Of a stretch of DNA of 64,000 nucleotides, positions 35,816 through 44,893 are shown piece by piece. Below the pieces are notes generated by a model. The model had not been told where the DNA came from. It saw only the letters and a program-made list of their open reading frames with translations, and did no database searches. Position 1 is the stretch's first letter, and each line of letters opens with the position of its first letter. The stretch is from Putridiphycobacter roseus (GTDB lineage Bacteria; Bacteroidota; Bacteroidia; Flavobacteriales_D; Crocinitomicaceae), in contig NZ_QKSB01000012.1 in assembly GCF_003234935.1 (NCBI RefSeq), positions 1 to 64,000 on the forward strand. The letters run 5' to 3'. Both the position numbers and the translations under genes were made by a program.

Positions 35816-36714
35816 CTTGGGATAAATATAGAAAGGATTATCAAAACTATTTAAAAATTGAAAAAAGTTTATCAATAAATAGTGTAGATGCCTATATGCG
35901 TGACTTTGATAAATTGTCGGATTTCTTTAGTGTCAACTTAATCCGAAATCCAGTCGCTGTTGAATTAAAAGACTTGCAAAAGCTGGTGAAATGGATAGCC
36001 GAAATGGGTATTTCAGCCCGATCACAAGCAAGAATAATCTCAGGAATTAGAAATTTCTATTCCTACTTGATTATCGAAGATGAAATCATAGACGATCCAA
36101 CTGATTTATTAGAATTACCGCGACTGGGACGGAAATTGCCCGAAGTCTTAACCATTGAAGAAATTGATGCCCTCAAGGGTGCTGTGGACCTTTCTAAGCC
36201 GGAAGGACATAGGAATAAAGCCATTATTGAAACTTTGTACAGCTGTGGTTTAAGGGTTAGCGAATTAGTAAACCTGCAATTGACCAATATTTATTTTGAA
36301 GAAGGTTTTATGCGGGTAATCGGAAAAGGAAACAAAGAGCGATTGGTACCCGTTAACCCACAAGTGGAAAAAGAAATCAATTGGTATACCCAGCACGTAA
36401 GGAACCATATGGAAATTAAACCGGGACATGAGGACTTTGTTTTTTTAAACAGAAGGGGAAAACAATTGACCCGTGTCATGATTTTTACCATTGTAAAAGA
36501 CCTGGCGAATGAAATACAACTCAACAAAACCATCAGTCCACATACTTTCCGTCATTCTTTTGCCACCCATTTAGTGGAAGGAGGGGCCAATTTAAGAGCT
36601 GTACAAGACATGTTGGGACATGAATCAATAAGTACGACAGAAATATACACCCACTTGAATAATGACTACCTGAGAGAAGCCATTATTTCTTTTCACCCAA
36701 GGAATAATAAATAA
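35806..36714 (+). CDS. xerD: Site-specific tyrosine recombinase XerD
   Basis: 302 residues from a GTG at 35806, the usual XerD length; the frame runs further upstream but only antisense to aroQ. N-terminal SAM-like domain (YLKIEKSLSINSVDAYMRD, about 15-100) and C-terminal catalytic domain with the Arg in SCGLRVSELVNLQ, the Lys in VIGKGNKERLVP, the box HTFRHSFATHLVEGGA, GHESISTTEIYTH with the nucleophilic Tyr. It resolves chromosome dimers at dif with XerC. It sits in a shikimate/housekeeping context, not in an island, so it is the chromosomal recombinase. Confidence 0.93.
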   Translation: MNSSWDKYRKDYQNYLKIEKSLSINSVDAYMRDFDKLSDFFSVNLIRNPVAVELKDLQKLVKWIAEMGISARSQARIISGIRNFYSYLIIEDEIIDDPTDLLELPRLGRKLPEVLTIEEIDALKGAVDLSKPEGHRNKAIIETLYSCGLRVSELVNLQLTNIYFEEGFMRVIGKGNKERLVPVNPQVEKEINWYTQHVRNHMEIKPGHEDFVFLNRRGKQLTRVMIFTIVKDLANEIQLNKTISPHTFRHSFATHLVEGGANLRAVQDMLGHESISTTEIYTHLNNDYLREAIISFHPRNNK

Positions 36715-36728
36715 CCAATTCCGACAAT

Positions 36729-37784
36729 CTAAAAAGGATTAGAAAAAGCTTTATCTTCAATCAAAACTGAATCGGTTAATGCCTTTAAAAAAGTGATAAT
36801 TTGCGCTTTTTCTAAAGCTGTTAAATTTACGCCATTAGGGTTTCCAAAATGCATCTTGGGATCTATGGTTGCACTTTTTTGAACACCACTGGTATAAAAA
36901 TCGAGCACTTCCTCAAGGGTTTCAAACCGACCATCATGCATATATGGGGCTGTTAAAGCAACATTTCTTAGGCTGGGAATTTTAAACAATCCGTAATCTT
37001 TTTTCTTTTTTGTCACCCCTATTCTTCCTTCATCTTTTAAAGTGGTAAAAAGACTAAAAGTATCTAATCCATTATTCGAAAATTGTCCTGTGGTCCCAAC
37101 AAAATGTGCATCAGTAGGATGACAATGCAAGCAGTTCCCTTTACTTTGGTCGTTCATTAGCTCCATGCCTTTTAGCTCATCTTTTGTTAAAAACACTTCT
37201 CTTCTCAAAGCTTTGTCAAGACGGGAATTATAGGAGATAATCGTTCGCTCAAACTGGGCAATAGCATAGGCAATCGTTAAACTATCAATCGCTTTTTCTG
37301 GAAAGGCAGCTTGAAACAAGTTTTGATAAAATATAGAAGCACTAATTCGCTGGCTAGCCAGTTGCCAATCTAAATCCATTTCCATGTGATCGCGGACAGG
37401 AAAAAAAACTTGCCCTTCTACATTATTCGCTTTTCCATCCCAAAATAATTGTTCATTCCATGCCAAATTAAAAATGGCTGGAGTATTTCTAATTAATTGT
37501 CCTCCATTTACCCCTTCACTAAATCGGATTCTCCCATCTGAAAAAGCAAATTCCTGTTGATGACAAGCACTGCAGGACAGGCTACTGTCTTTACTTAAAA
37601 TTGGGTCGTAAAACAAATACCTTCCCAGCTCCACTCCTGCTTTACTTACTGGATTCAAAGTGTTTACTGGCATTTTGGGGAAAGCACTTAAAACGGGAAA
37701 TATATATGACTCAGGACTTGGATAATGTGAAATACTATACATTAGTCCACTTAATAATAGTAAAAAAAAGAAAGATTTTTTCAC
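36729..37784 (-). CDS. Cytochrome c peroxidase/MauG family di-haem protein
   Basis: About 351 residues from a GTG at 37784, directly followed by KKSFFFLLLLSG, a signal peptide; a TTG at 37802 overlapping the upstream gene is a weaker choice. Two c-type haem motifs occur: CSACH (near residue 70, in the SLSCSACHQQEFAFSD context) and CLHCH (near 218, NCLHCHPTDAHF). The segment FKIPSLRNVALTAPYMHDGR and LEEVLDFYTSG are classic for bacterial di-haem peroxidases and MauG. It probably reduces H2O2 in the periplasm or catalyses a radical modification. Preceded by a T9SS protein gene on the same strand. Confidence 0.93.
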   Translation of the reverse strand: MKKSFFFLLLLSGLMYSISHYPSPESYIFPVLSAFPKMPVNTLNPVSKAGVELGRYLFYDPILSKDSSLSCSACHQQEFAFSDGRIRFSEGVNGGQLIRNTPAIFNLAWNEQLFWDGKANNVEGQVFFPVRDHMEMDLDWQLASQRISASIFYQNLFQAAFPEKAIDSLTIAYAIAQFERTIISYNSRLDKALRREVFLTKDELKGMELMNDQSKGNCLHCHPTDAHFVGTTGQFSNNGLDTFSLFTTLKDEGRIGVTKKKKDYGLFKIPSLRNVALTAPYMHDGRFETLEEVLDFYTSGVQKSATIDPKMHFGNPNGVNLTALEKAQIITFLKALTDSVLIEDKAFSNPF

Positions 37785-37788
37785 TGGC

Positions 37789-38691
37789 CTATCGTGTAAC
37801 AATTATTTTTTTCGTTTCAGTTTGTAAATTGGTCTTCACTTTAATGTAATAAATCCCAGCTGGATAATCTGCCAGGTCCACAAAAAATTTAGTCGGAACT
37901 TCAACATGTTTTTCTAAGACCCTACCAGCTGCATCCAGCACCGTTAATTCTTCAATGATATGAAATGTATTCGTCTTTTTTACTGATATATTTACGCGAT
38001 TGCTAGTGGGGTTAGGAAATACTTCCAAGTAAGTTTCTTGAGGAGTTTCACCTATGGTATGAAAAAATGTTTGATGTTGTAACATATTATCAATCATCCA
38101 TCCATCATTTTGAGAGGCGATAGAATCAGATTTAAATACATGACGTAAAATAATGGAATCTTGCATACTCATCCAAGAAAAATCAAAGCACAACCAAATG
38201 TCTCTCCAATTTGTATCGGTACCTGAAAATCCAATATCACCATTTTGAAGTGTATCTACATTAATGGATTCATATCCATAAAAGTTGTAAGTATATGGAT
38301 TGTCAAATACGCTCACCCAAGTATGTCCTGTGTCTATTGAATATTCAATTAAGGCGATATCACCTGAATCAATATCTAATTTTTGAGTCCATTGAATGGC
38401 AGTAATACCGAAATTATAAAATGCTTGTACACCGTATTGAAAAATAGAAGTATTCAAAACTGGGTAGGTCAATACGGTATCCGTAACCAATGCATTTGGC
38501 AATGTAAAAGCTGCATTAAATACCGATTTTTGAGGCTGACCAATTTGCCATATATTTTCAGCTGCAGTGTCCAGTTCAATGACCATGGAATAATCTGTAG
38601 TATCGGCACCATCAAAAAATAGCTCAAGATAGTTTTGACTATAAGTTTGTACGGATATAAATAAAAAGACAATCGATAAATATTTCATCAT
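37789..38691 (-). CDS. T9SS type A sorting domain-containing secreted protein
   Basis: 300 residues from the ATG at 38691 (a further ATG follows directly; the longer frame adds 7 residues without signal-peptide character). Signal peptide about 1-19 (FLFISVQTYSQ). The body (about 20-220) is beta-rich with FDGADTTDYSMVIELDTAAE and IEYSIDTGHTWVSVFDNP, resembling lectin-like or sialidase-like surface domains. The C-terminal sorting domain (VFPNPTSNRVNISV ... YPAGIYYIKVKT) directs type IX export. Function unknown. Upstream of the peroxidase gene with a 4-bp gap, so possibly co-transcribed. Confidence 0.82.
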   Translation of the reverse strand: MMKYLSIVFLFISVQTYSQNYLELFFDGADTTDYSMVIELDTAAENIWQIGQPQKSVFNAAFTLPNALVTDTVLTYPVLNTSIFQYGVQAFYNFGITAIQWTQKLDIDSGDIALIEYSIDTGHTWVSVFDNPYTYNFYGYESINVDTLQNGDIGFSGTDTNWRDIWLCFDFSWMSMQDSIILRHVFKSDSIASQNDGWMIDNMLQHQTFFHTIGETPQETYLEVFPNPTSNRVNISVKKTNTFHIIEELTVLDAAGRVLEKHVEVPTKFFVDLADYPAGIYYIKVKTNLQTETKKIIVTR

Positions 38692-38759
38692 ACTAATGTT
38701 AGGTTCAACCATTAATACGTGAGTCGAAGCGAATTGGTTTGGTAGTATCTAAATATAAA

Positions 38760-39947
38760 TCAGGCTGTTTCTTCAATCGCTCTTAAAATAATATTGGCAG
38801 CAGCTTCCATTTCTTCCTTTGTGATGGATATGGGTGGCGATAACCTAAAGGCTGTTGGACATGAAAGGAACCAAAAGCCAATCAAACCTTTTTCAAGACA
38901 TTTATCTACCACCGCTTTTACACGATCAAATGAGCCCATTTCAATGGCAAAAAACAAACCTTTTCTCCTTATTTCTATTACATCTGGATGCGCATTGACA
39001 ATCGTCTCCAATAATTCTCCTTTTGCTTCCACTTCTTCCATCCAAGGTTCAGACTTTAAGACATCTATACAAGCATTTGCAGCGGCACAAACCACTGGGT
39101 GTCCACCAAAAGTAGTAATGTGTCCCAACATGGGATCATAAGTCAATTCGTGCATGTTTTCATAAGAAGAAAGCATAGCGCCAATTGGCATGCCACCTCC
39201 CAATGCTTTACCTAAGACTAACACATCTGGTATGACATCATATTGTTCAAAAGCAAACATGCTTCCTACTCTACCCAAACCAACTTGCACTTCATCAAAA
39301 ATTAACAAAGCGCCTACTTCATCACATTTAGCACGCAATGCTTTTAAAAAATTTGGATCAGGCACGCGCATTCCTGCATCTCCCTGAACTGGTTCAATTA
39401 AAACACCAGCTGTTTTTTCCGTGATCCAATGAAGAGAATCGATATCGTTAAAATCTATAAAATTGATTGCTGGAAGCAATGGACGAAACTTTGCCTTTTT
39501 TACTTCATTTCCCGAAATACTCATGGAACCATGCGTACTGCCATGATAAGATTTATTACAGCCGACCAAATGATGTCGTCCTGTTACTCGTTTCGCTAAT
39601 TTCAACGCCGCTTCAATGGCTTCCGTTCCAGAGTTAACGATATAAGAGCAGCTGAGTGAATGGGGTAATATGGATGCTAAATTATTAGCTAAGGCCACTT
39701 GACTATCTTGTACATATTCGCCGTATACCATCACGTGCAAATGCTTATCAATTTGCGCTTGAATAGCCGCAATGACAGCAGGATGTCTATGCCCAATATT
39801 GTTGACCGCTACACCGGCAATCATATCGTAATAACGCTTTCCTGCCTTGTCCCAAATATAAATACCTTCCGCTTTATCAACCTCAATTAAGTATGGAGAT
39901 TGACTTGTTTGGGCTTGCAAATTTAAAAATGTATCTCTATTCGTCAT
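38760..39947 (-). CDS. Class III PLP-dependent aminotransferase
   Basis: 395 residues from the ATG at 39947; the in-frame TTG at 39953 is less likely. Family signatures are NNIGHRHPAVIAAIQ, the phosphate-binding NSGTEAIEAALKLA, LIFDEVQVGLGRVG with the Asp that contacts the pyridine ring, and the PLP lysine in VLGKALGGGMPIGAML. Members include acetylornithine, 4-aminobutyrate and ornithine aminotransferases. This form, often annotated as an 'aspartate aminotransferase family' protein in Bacteroidota, cannot be assigned to one substrate by eye. No arginine genes are nearby. Confidence 0.9.
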   Translation of the reverse strand: MTNRDTFLNLQAQTSQSPYLIEVDKAEGIYIWDKAGKRYYDMIAGVAVNNIGHRHPAVIAAIQAQIDKHLHVMVYGEYVQDSQVALANNLASILPHSLSCSYIVNSGTEAIEAALKLAKRVTGRHHLVGCNKSYHGSTHGSMSISGNEVKKAKFRPLLPAINFIDFNDIDSLHWITEKTAGVLIEPVQGDAGMRVPDPNFLKALRAKCDEVGALLIFDEVQVGLGRVGSMFAFEQYDVIPDVLVLGKALGGGMPIGAMLSSYENMHELTYDPMLGHITTFGGHPVVCAAANACIDVLKSEPWMEEVEAKGELLETIVNAHPDVIEIRRKGLFFAIEMGSFDRVKAVVDKCLEKGLIGFWFLSCPTAFRLSPPISITKEEMEAAANIILRAIEETA

Positions 39948-40014
39948 GTTCAATTTTATAGTTACAAATTTATGGTTTTAAACTATAATACATGACCTAA
40001 AAGCAAATTTTGAA

Positions 40015-40470
40015 TCAATCTGTTTTTGGTGGTGGCGGAGGAAGATTCTTTAATTTTTTGAAAATTTCTCGTTTAAAGTCATCTTGTGCTTTAAAAAACT
40101 TTACCGCTTTGTCCTTACCGACAACACTGGCAAACTCACTTAAGTAACGCAACTCCATTTTAGCCGACTTTTCTTCTAGTTTAAGCATTTTCTCAATTAA
40201 ATCATATGCTTCATCTTCCGACAATACATCTTGACTTTTTAATGCGTATTTAATTTTACGAGCTTCTCGGTGTAAATTGCGCTTTTCACTTTCATAAGCT
40301 TCATATTTCGACCAAAAGACCTTGGCTTCACTCGCTGTTAAGGTCATTGCTTTTGTAATAAAAGCTTTTTTTTCTTTTTCAATTTGTTCACGGTCTATAT
40401 GCCCTTTTTGTGCGAATGTAGCTGTGCCAAAACTCAAGATGAGTAATAAAAATAATATTTTTGTTTTCAT
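40015..40470 (-). CDS. Periplasmic helical protein of ECF-sigma locus (Spy/CpxP-like in character)
   Basis: 151 residues: signal peptide 1-20 (SFGTATFAQ), then an almost wholly helical, highly charged body (EKEKKAFITKAMTLTASEA, EKMLKLEEKSAKMELRYLSE) ending in a proline-rich tail (LPPPPPKTD). This resembles Spy/CpxP or zinc-resistance-associated-like periplasmic sensors, but the LTxxQ motifs of that family are not seen. It follows the membrane protein by 3 bp and the ECF sigma factor, so it may sense an envelope condition for that sigma factor. Confidence 0.7.
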   Translation of the reverse strand: MKTKILFLLLILSFGTATFAQKGHIDREQIEKEKKAFITKAMTLTASEAKVFWSKYEAYESEKRNLHREARKIKYALKSQDVLSEDEAYDLIEKMLKLEEKSAKMELRYLSEFASVVGKDKAVKFFKAQDDFKREIFKKLKNLPPPPPKTD

Positions 40471-40473
40471 AAC

Positions 40474-40968
40474 TTATTGTTCTAAATAGTAATCGTATAC
40501 ATCAAAATCCATATCGTCTAGTAAGACTTCTTCTAGGACGTTTTCGTTGGTGATTTCAGATGGTTCCGTATAAAAATCAATCAAATCATTCTCTGAAACG
40601 TAAGATAATAATACTTCTTCTTGTGCGGTATAAGTTTCTGCCAATTGTTCACTTGAATTATTATTGGTCATTAAGGGTAAGCTAAATAATATAATAATTA
40701 CTGCTGCTGCTAGAGAGATATAAGCAAATAAATGCTTGATTTTTGATTTAGGTTTTACTTCAGCACTTATACTTTCGGCAAACGTTTCAAAAAATGCAGT
40801 TGGTACTGTAGGTTTTTCGTTTTTTTGCAAATCAGACAGGCTAAATAATTTATTTTCTGACTCAATATTTCCCATCAAGTCTTCATTAAATTGTTCAAAG
40901 AAATTTTCAGGCAACTTTGGTTTTGCCGCTTTCTTTAATTGATTTAATATTTCTTTTTTTGGTTCCAT
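40474..40968 (-). CDS. Single-pass membrane protein, candidate anti-sigma factor
   Basis: 164 residues: a soluble N-terminus (1-80) with a repeated element KPKLPENFFEQFNEDLMG and KPTVPTAFFETFAESIS, one membrane helix at about 85-103 (AYISLAAAVIIILFSLPLM), and an acidic C-terminal tail. Gene order (ECF sigma factor, this protein, periplasmic helical protein) and topology are those of sigma/anti-sigma loci. No zinc-binding anti-sigma motif is visible, so the role is inferred from position. 33 bp after the sigma factor gene. Confidence 0.68.
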   Translation of the reverse strand: MEPKKEILNQLKKAAKPKLPENFFEQFNEDLMGNIESENKLFSLSDLQKNEKPTVPTAFFETFAESISAEVKPKSKIKHLFAYISLAAAVIIILFSLPLMTNNNSSEQLAETYTAQEEVLLSYVSENDLIDFYTEPSEITNENVLEEVLLDDMDFDVYDYYLEQ

Positions 40969-41001
40969 GTTATGCTTATGACCTAAATTATTACAAAAGG
41001 T

Positions 41002-41541
41002 TTAAAGTGCTTGTATAAAGGTTTCAATTTTTTTTACGGCAATGTGGTAACTGGCTTTTAATCCACCGACTGATGTACCTAATAGGTCTGATATTTCTTG
41101 ATACTTCAAGTCTTCAAAATACTTTAATTGAAAAATTTGTGCTTGCTTCTCGGGTAGTGTTGCAATGGCATTCATTAAAATTTCAGAAATTTCCTCACTA
41201 GAAAAATCTTTGCCATTTACATTGGCCCCACTTTCAATAATGCTATCATCTAAAGTAAGGGTAGGGTTTTTATTTTCTTTATTTAGAAAAGTAATGGTTT
41301 CGTTATAGGCAATTCTATACAACCAGGAATATATTGCCGATTCGGCTTTAAAATTTGGGAGCGCTTTCCAGGCCTTGATGAATACATTTTGCATAATATC
41401 TTCTGCATGCTCATGATTCCTGGTCATTCTTCTTATTTGCCAATATACGCGTTCTTGAAAAGCATTTACAATCAATTTAAAGCCTACTTGTGGGTTGACT
41501 TTAAATTGATCCAATAAATCCTTATCAGCTATTTTCTGCAT
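41002..41541 (-). CDS. ECF RNA polymerase sigma factor
   Basis: 179 residues. Region 2 shows RMTRNHEHAEDIMQNVFIKAWKAL followed by AIYSWLYRIAYNETI; region 4 shows LPEKQAQIFQLKYFEDLKY and ISDLLGTSVGGLKASYHIAV, the helix-turn-helix that reads the -35 element. It heads the transcript carrying the putative anti-sigma and periplasmic proteins. A -7 box (TATTTTTG on the minus strand, 41555-41562) lies 13 bp before the start codon, so the operon appears to use the housekeeping sigma at least in part. Confidence 0.95.
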   Translation of the reverse strand: MQKIADKDLLDQFKVNPQVGFKLIVNAFQERVYWQIRRMTRNHEHAEDIMQNVFIKAWKALPNFKAESAIYSWLYRIAYNETITFLNKENKNPTLTLDDSIIESGANVNGKDFSSEEISEILMNAIATLPEKQAQIFQLKYFEDLKYQEISDLLGTSVGGLKASYHIAVKKIETFIQAL

Positions 41542-41554
41542 GCTTTAATTTGTA

Positions 41555-41562
41555 CAAAAATA
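41555..41562 (-). promoter_or_regulatory. Candidate -7 promoter element (TATTTTTG) of the ECF sigma operon
   Basis: Reverse-strand TAnnTTTG, 13 bp before the start codon. Confidence 0.45.
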
Positions 41563-41574
41563 TACAGTAACTAA

Positions 41575-42534
41575 TTACTTTCTTGCGATTACTTTCTCGG
41601 CTGCTGCAATAATATTAGGTGTATTGATATTGTACTTAGTCAATAACTCTTCCCCTTTTCCACTTTGTCCAAAAGTATCATTAACGGCTACCATTTCAAG
41701 TGGTGTAGGTAATTTTCTTGCCAATAATTGTGCAATTGAATCTCCTAATCCTCCATTCATCATATGCTCTTCAGCCGTTACTACACATTTAGTTTTTCTA
41801 ACTGAATCTAAGACTGCCTTTTCGTCTAAAGGTTTAATCGTATGTACATTTATTATTTCAGCTGATATTCCTTTTTCTACTAAAGCTCTTCCTGCTTCAA
41901 TTGCTTTCCACACTAAATGACCTGTAGCAAAAATACTTACATCAGTCCCTTCACTTAACATATCTGCCTTTCCGATCACAAATTTTTGATCAGGCGCTGT
42001 AAAATTTGGTACTTTTGGTCTACCGAATCTCAAATAAACTGGTCCAACATAATCCGCAATTGCTATGGTTGCCGCTTTTGTTTGGTTATAGTCACAAGGA
42101 GAAATCACTACCATATTTGGTAACATTTTCATCAATCCTATATCTTCCAATATTTGGTGCGTAGCCCCATCTTCTCCTAATGTTAATCCGGCATGTGAAG
42201 CACAAATTTTAACGTTTTTATTAGAATAAGCTACAGATTGTCTAATTTGATCATAAACCCTACCAGTAGAAAAATTAGCAAAAGTTCCCGTAAAAGGAAT
42301 TTTCCCGCCAATAGTCAAACCTGCAGCCATACCAATCATATTGGCTTCTGCAATTCCTGTTTGAAAAAAACGTTTTGGATGAGCGGCCTTAAAGGCGTCC
42401 ATTTTTAAAGAACCAATTAAATCGGCACATAAACCTACCACATTTGGATTTGTATCTCCTAATTCTGCTAGTCCTGCTCCAAACCCTGAACGCGTGTCTT
42501 TTTGATCAATTATTTCTATATTTTCCATAGCCAT
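41575..42534 (-). CDS. Transketolase, C-terminal (pyrimidine-binding) subunit
   Basis: 319 residues covering the pyrimidine-binding and C-terminal domains of transketolase: TRSGFGAGLAELGDTNPNVVG at the start, GIAEANMIGMAAGLTIGGKIP with the catalytic Glu that contacts the thiamine ring, FGRPKVPNF, and the C-terminal VVTAEEHMMNGGLGDSI. The N-terminal subunit is encoded at 43959-44801, separated by a VWA-protein gene on the same strand. Together they form a full transketolase of the non-oxidative pentose phosphate pathway; the split form is known in Bacteroidota and archaea. Confidence 0.95.
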   Translation of the reverse strand: MAMENIEIIDQKDTRSGFGAGLAELGDTNPNVVGLCADLIGSLKMDAFKAAHPKRFFQTGIAEANMIGMAAGLTIGGKIPFTGTFANFSTGRVYDQIRQSVAYSNKNVKICASHAGLTLGEDGATHQILEDIGLMKMLPNMVVISPCDYNQTKAATIAIADYVGPVYLRFGRPKVPNFTAPDQKFVIGKADMLSEGTDVSIFATGHLVWKAIEAGRALVEKGISAEIINVHTIKPLDEKAVLDSVRKTKCVVTAEEHMMNGGLGDSIAQLLARKLPTPLEMVAVNDTFGQSGKGEELLTKYNINTPNIIAAAEKVIARK

Positions 42535-42553
42535 TTTTTAATTTTCTTGGTAT

Positions 42554-43915
42554 TTATAATTTTAAACTAATATTGTCTCCAGCAATTATCTGAAAGTTTT
42601 TGTATAAAGTATAATCTGTTGATGTTGCTGATTTTAATCGGTAAACAATTTGGTATTCCCCTGGTTGTAAATGAAAAGATCCTTGGTTCTCTTCCGCTGG
42701 TAAGTCACAGACCCATTCTAATTCCCCACTTTCTAACCTTAAAAATATCTGTCCTACAATAGGTTTGTATGATTGAATCCATAGTCTACCTGCTCCAGGA
42801 ATATCGATATATTTATAATTACTTTGGGTAATGTTAACATTCTTCTTTAGGATTCTAGGTAAAGTTAATATTTCTAGATCATAAGTTCCCACCAGATATT
42901 TTTGTGATTCATTTATTTTTTGGACATTTAAGGTGTTGGGCGATTTTGTATGTCGCACAATTACCTCTGCGTTACTTTTTGTACTTTTCCCATTGATCCT
43001 CACTTTTAGTAAACCTTGAGGCGTATTTAAGTCAATATGGTTATGTCTACCTTTAAGGATACTCACATTTTTCAAAGTCACTTTCGGAAGTGTATGCGCT
43101 ACTACATCATATTTTAATTCAGGATCTATAATAGTAATAGTATCTGGATTCATTTGGTAATTCAAAGTATGCATAAAAGTATATTTCAACTTTTTTGTCC
43201 CAGCTTCATAAAATAACACGGTGGTATTCGTTTCCGTAGCATTAGCAGAAATATCATTTAAATCAATCTGAACCGTAGTGTTGTTAATAACATCACTAAT
43301 AACAGACTTCATCACCTTTTCAAATGATTTTAAAGTAGAAGCTTCATAAAAGCGACCGATACAGTTAAAATCATTCAAATACGTTAAATCAATACCTAAA
43401 CCAACTACAAAAGGAGTTACATCTACCCCTTTATCTTTTAAAGTCTTAGCAACTTCACAAGGAAAACCATCACAAGCTTCTAGCCCATCTGTGATTAAAA
43501 CAATTACATTTCTTGTAGTTTGGTCTGGAAAATCACCAGCCGCTGCTTCCAAAGATTTTGCAATTGGTGTCGTCCCTTTTGGCTCCACATTTTCAATAAA
43601 ATTAATAATTGCGTCATGGTTATTTGCTGCAAACGGAATTTCCAATTTGGTATCGTTGCAATCCTGATAGTCAGGTTTAATTGGTGATTGGTGACCATAA
43701 ACTCGCAAAGCCAATTCTAAATCTGGAATATCTTTTAGGTCGGTAATGGTCTGTTTTAAAATTTCTCTTGCTCTTTCTATTTTCGTAGAACCTTCCCAAG
43801 TACCATTCATGGAATTAGAGGCATCAAAAATAAACAACATGCGTGTTATTTCCTGACTACTTGCAGCGTGAACAGTCAAAAAAACACAACAAAAAATGAT
43901 CAATATTCTTTTCAT
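42554..43915 (-). CDS. VWA domain-containing exported protein
   Basis: 453 residues: signal peptide 1-20 (FLTVHAASSQ), then a von Willebrand A domain (about 23-220) with an intact MIDAS, DASNSM followed by the Thr in KGTTPIAKSL and the Asp in VLITDGLEACDG. The C-terminal half (about 225-453) consists of beta-rich repeats with LKVRINGKS, RLWIQSYKPIVGQIF and LQPGEYQIVYRLKS. It binds metal-dependent ligands or partners in the periplasm or at the surface. Its position between the two halves of transketolase is odd and suggests an insertion into an ancestral tkt operon. Confidence 0.88.
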   Translation of the reverse strand: MKRILIIFCCVFLTVHAASSQEITRMLFIFDASNSMNGTWEGSTKIERAREILKQTITDLKDIPDLELALRVYGHQSPIKPDYQDCNDTKLEIPFAANNHDAIINFIENVEPKGTTPIAKSLEAAAGDFPDQTTRNVIVLITDGLEACDGFPCEVAKTLKDKGVDVTPFVVGLGIDLTYLNDFNCIGRFYEASTLKSFEKVMKSVISDVINNTTVQIDLNDISANATETNTTVLFYEAGTKKLKYTFMHTLNYQMNPDTITIIDPELKYDVVAHTLPKVTLKNVSILKGRHNHIDLNTPQGLLKVRINGKSTKSNAEVIVRHTKSPNTLNVQKINESQKYLVGTYDLEILTLPRILKKNVNITQSNYKYIDIPGAGRLWIQSYKPIVGQIFLRLESGELEWVCDLPAEENQGSFHLQPGEYQIVYRLKSATSTDYTLYKNFQIIAGDNISLKL

Positions 43916-43958
43916 GATTAAAATTTAAAATAATATGGAAATGAAAAGAATATCATGT

Positions 43959-44801
43959 TTAATAATCGCCTAAAGTTTCTTTTAATTGACCCAAAGCTAT
44001 TTGTTCTTGTTCAAGAGAAGGAGGAGAACCGTGCCATTTATGTGTTCCTTCCATAAAGTCGACTCCTTTCCCCATTGCGGTTGTCATGATAATCATAATT
44101 GGTTTACCGTTTCCAGTCATTTCCTTAGCTTTTGCTAAAGTGCTCAATATCTCAGCATGATTATGTCCGTCCATTTCAAGTACATCCCATCCAAAAGCTT
44201 GCCATTTTAATCTCAAGTCTCCTAAAGGTAGTACATCATCAATATCTCCATCAATTTGTTTGTGGTTATAATCAATGGTAGATATTATATTATCCACTTT
44301 ATTACCAGCAGCATACATAGCTGCTTCCCAAATCTGACCTTCTTGTAATTCTCCGTCACCATGTAGGGTATAAATAATACGATCGTCACCGTTTAATTTT
44401 TTTGCTTGTGCAGCACCAAGTCCAACAGAAAGACCTTGTCCTAATGAACCTGAAGCCATTCTAATACCAGGTAAACCTTTGTCTGTACTTGGGTGACCTT
44501 GTAATCTTGAGCCTAATTTTCTAAAAGTCGCTAATTCTGATTTATCGAAATATCCTCTGTGTGCTAAAACACTATATAGTACTGGTGAAATATGTCCATT
44601 AGATAAAAAGAACAAATCTTCTCCTACACCATCCATTTTAAAGTCATTTGGATCTAATTTCATCACATCAAAAAACAAACATGTCAAAAAGTCGGCACAT
44701 CCTAAAGAACCACCGGGATGACCTGATTGAACAGCGGTCACCATTCTAATAATATCTCTTCTTACTTGACTACTGATTGATTTTAATGCTTCGATCTCCA
44801 T
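43959..44801 (-). CDS. Transketolase, N-terminal (diphosphate-binding) subunit
   Basis: 280 residues, the thiamine-diphosphate (PP) domain of transketolase: VQSGHPGGSLGCADFLTC with the His that contacts substrate, FFLSNGHISPVLYSVL, GSLGQGLSVGLGAAQ, and the GDG...N cofactor motif in YTLHGDGELQEGQIWEAAM with the Asn in TIDYNHKQIDG. It needs the C-terminal subunit (41575-42534) to be active. First gene of the three-gene minus-strand run; a -7 box TAATTTTG is at 44819-44826. Confidence 0.95.
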   Translation of the reverse strand: MEIEALKSISSQVRRDIIRMVTAVQSGHPGGSLGCADFLTCLFFDVMKLDPNDFKMDGVGEDLFFLSNGHISPVLYSVLAHRGYFDKSELATFRKLGSRLQGHPSTDKGLPGIRMASGSLGQGLSVGLGAAQAKKLNGDDRIIYTLHGDGELQEGQIWEAAMYAAGNKVDNIISTIDYNHKQIDGDIDDVLPLGDLRLKWQAFGWDVLEMDGHNHAEILSTLAKAKEMTGNGKPIMIIMTTAMGKGVDFMEGTHKWHGSPPSLEQEQIALGQLKETLGDY

Positions 44802-44818
44802 ATTCTTTATTTATTTGA

Positions 44819-44826
44819 CAAAATTA
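44819..44826 (-). promoter_or_regulatory. Candidate -7 promoter element (TAATTTTG) of the transketolase operon
   Basis: Reverse-strand TAnnTTTG, 17 bp before the start codon; the -33 TTG (44848-44850, reverse strand) is 21 bp further up. Confidence 0.45.
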
Positions 44827-44893
44827 TATTAATTTCTTTGACAGGTACAATTCGCGGGACTTTAAATTTCACAATTTATCAACGTCTATTTTT

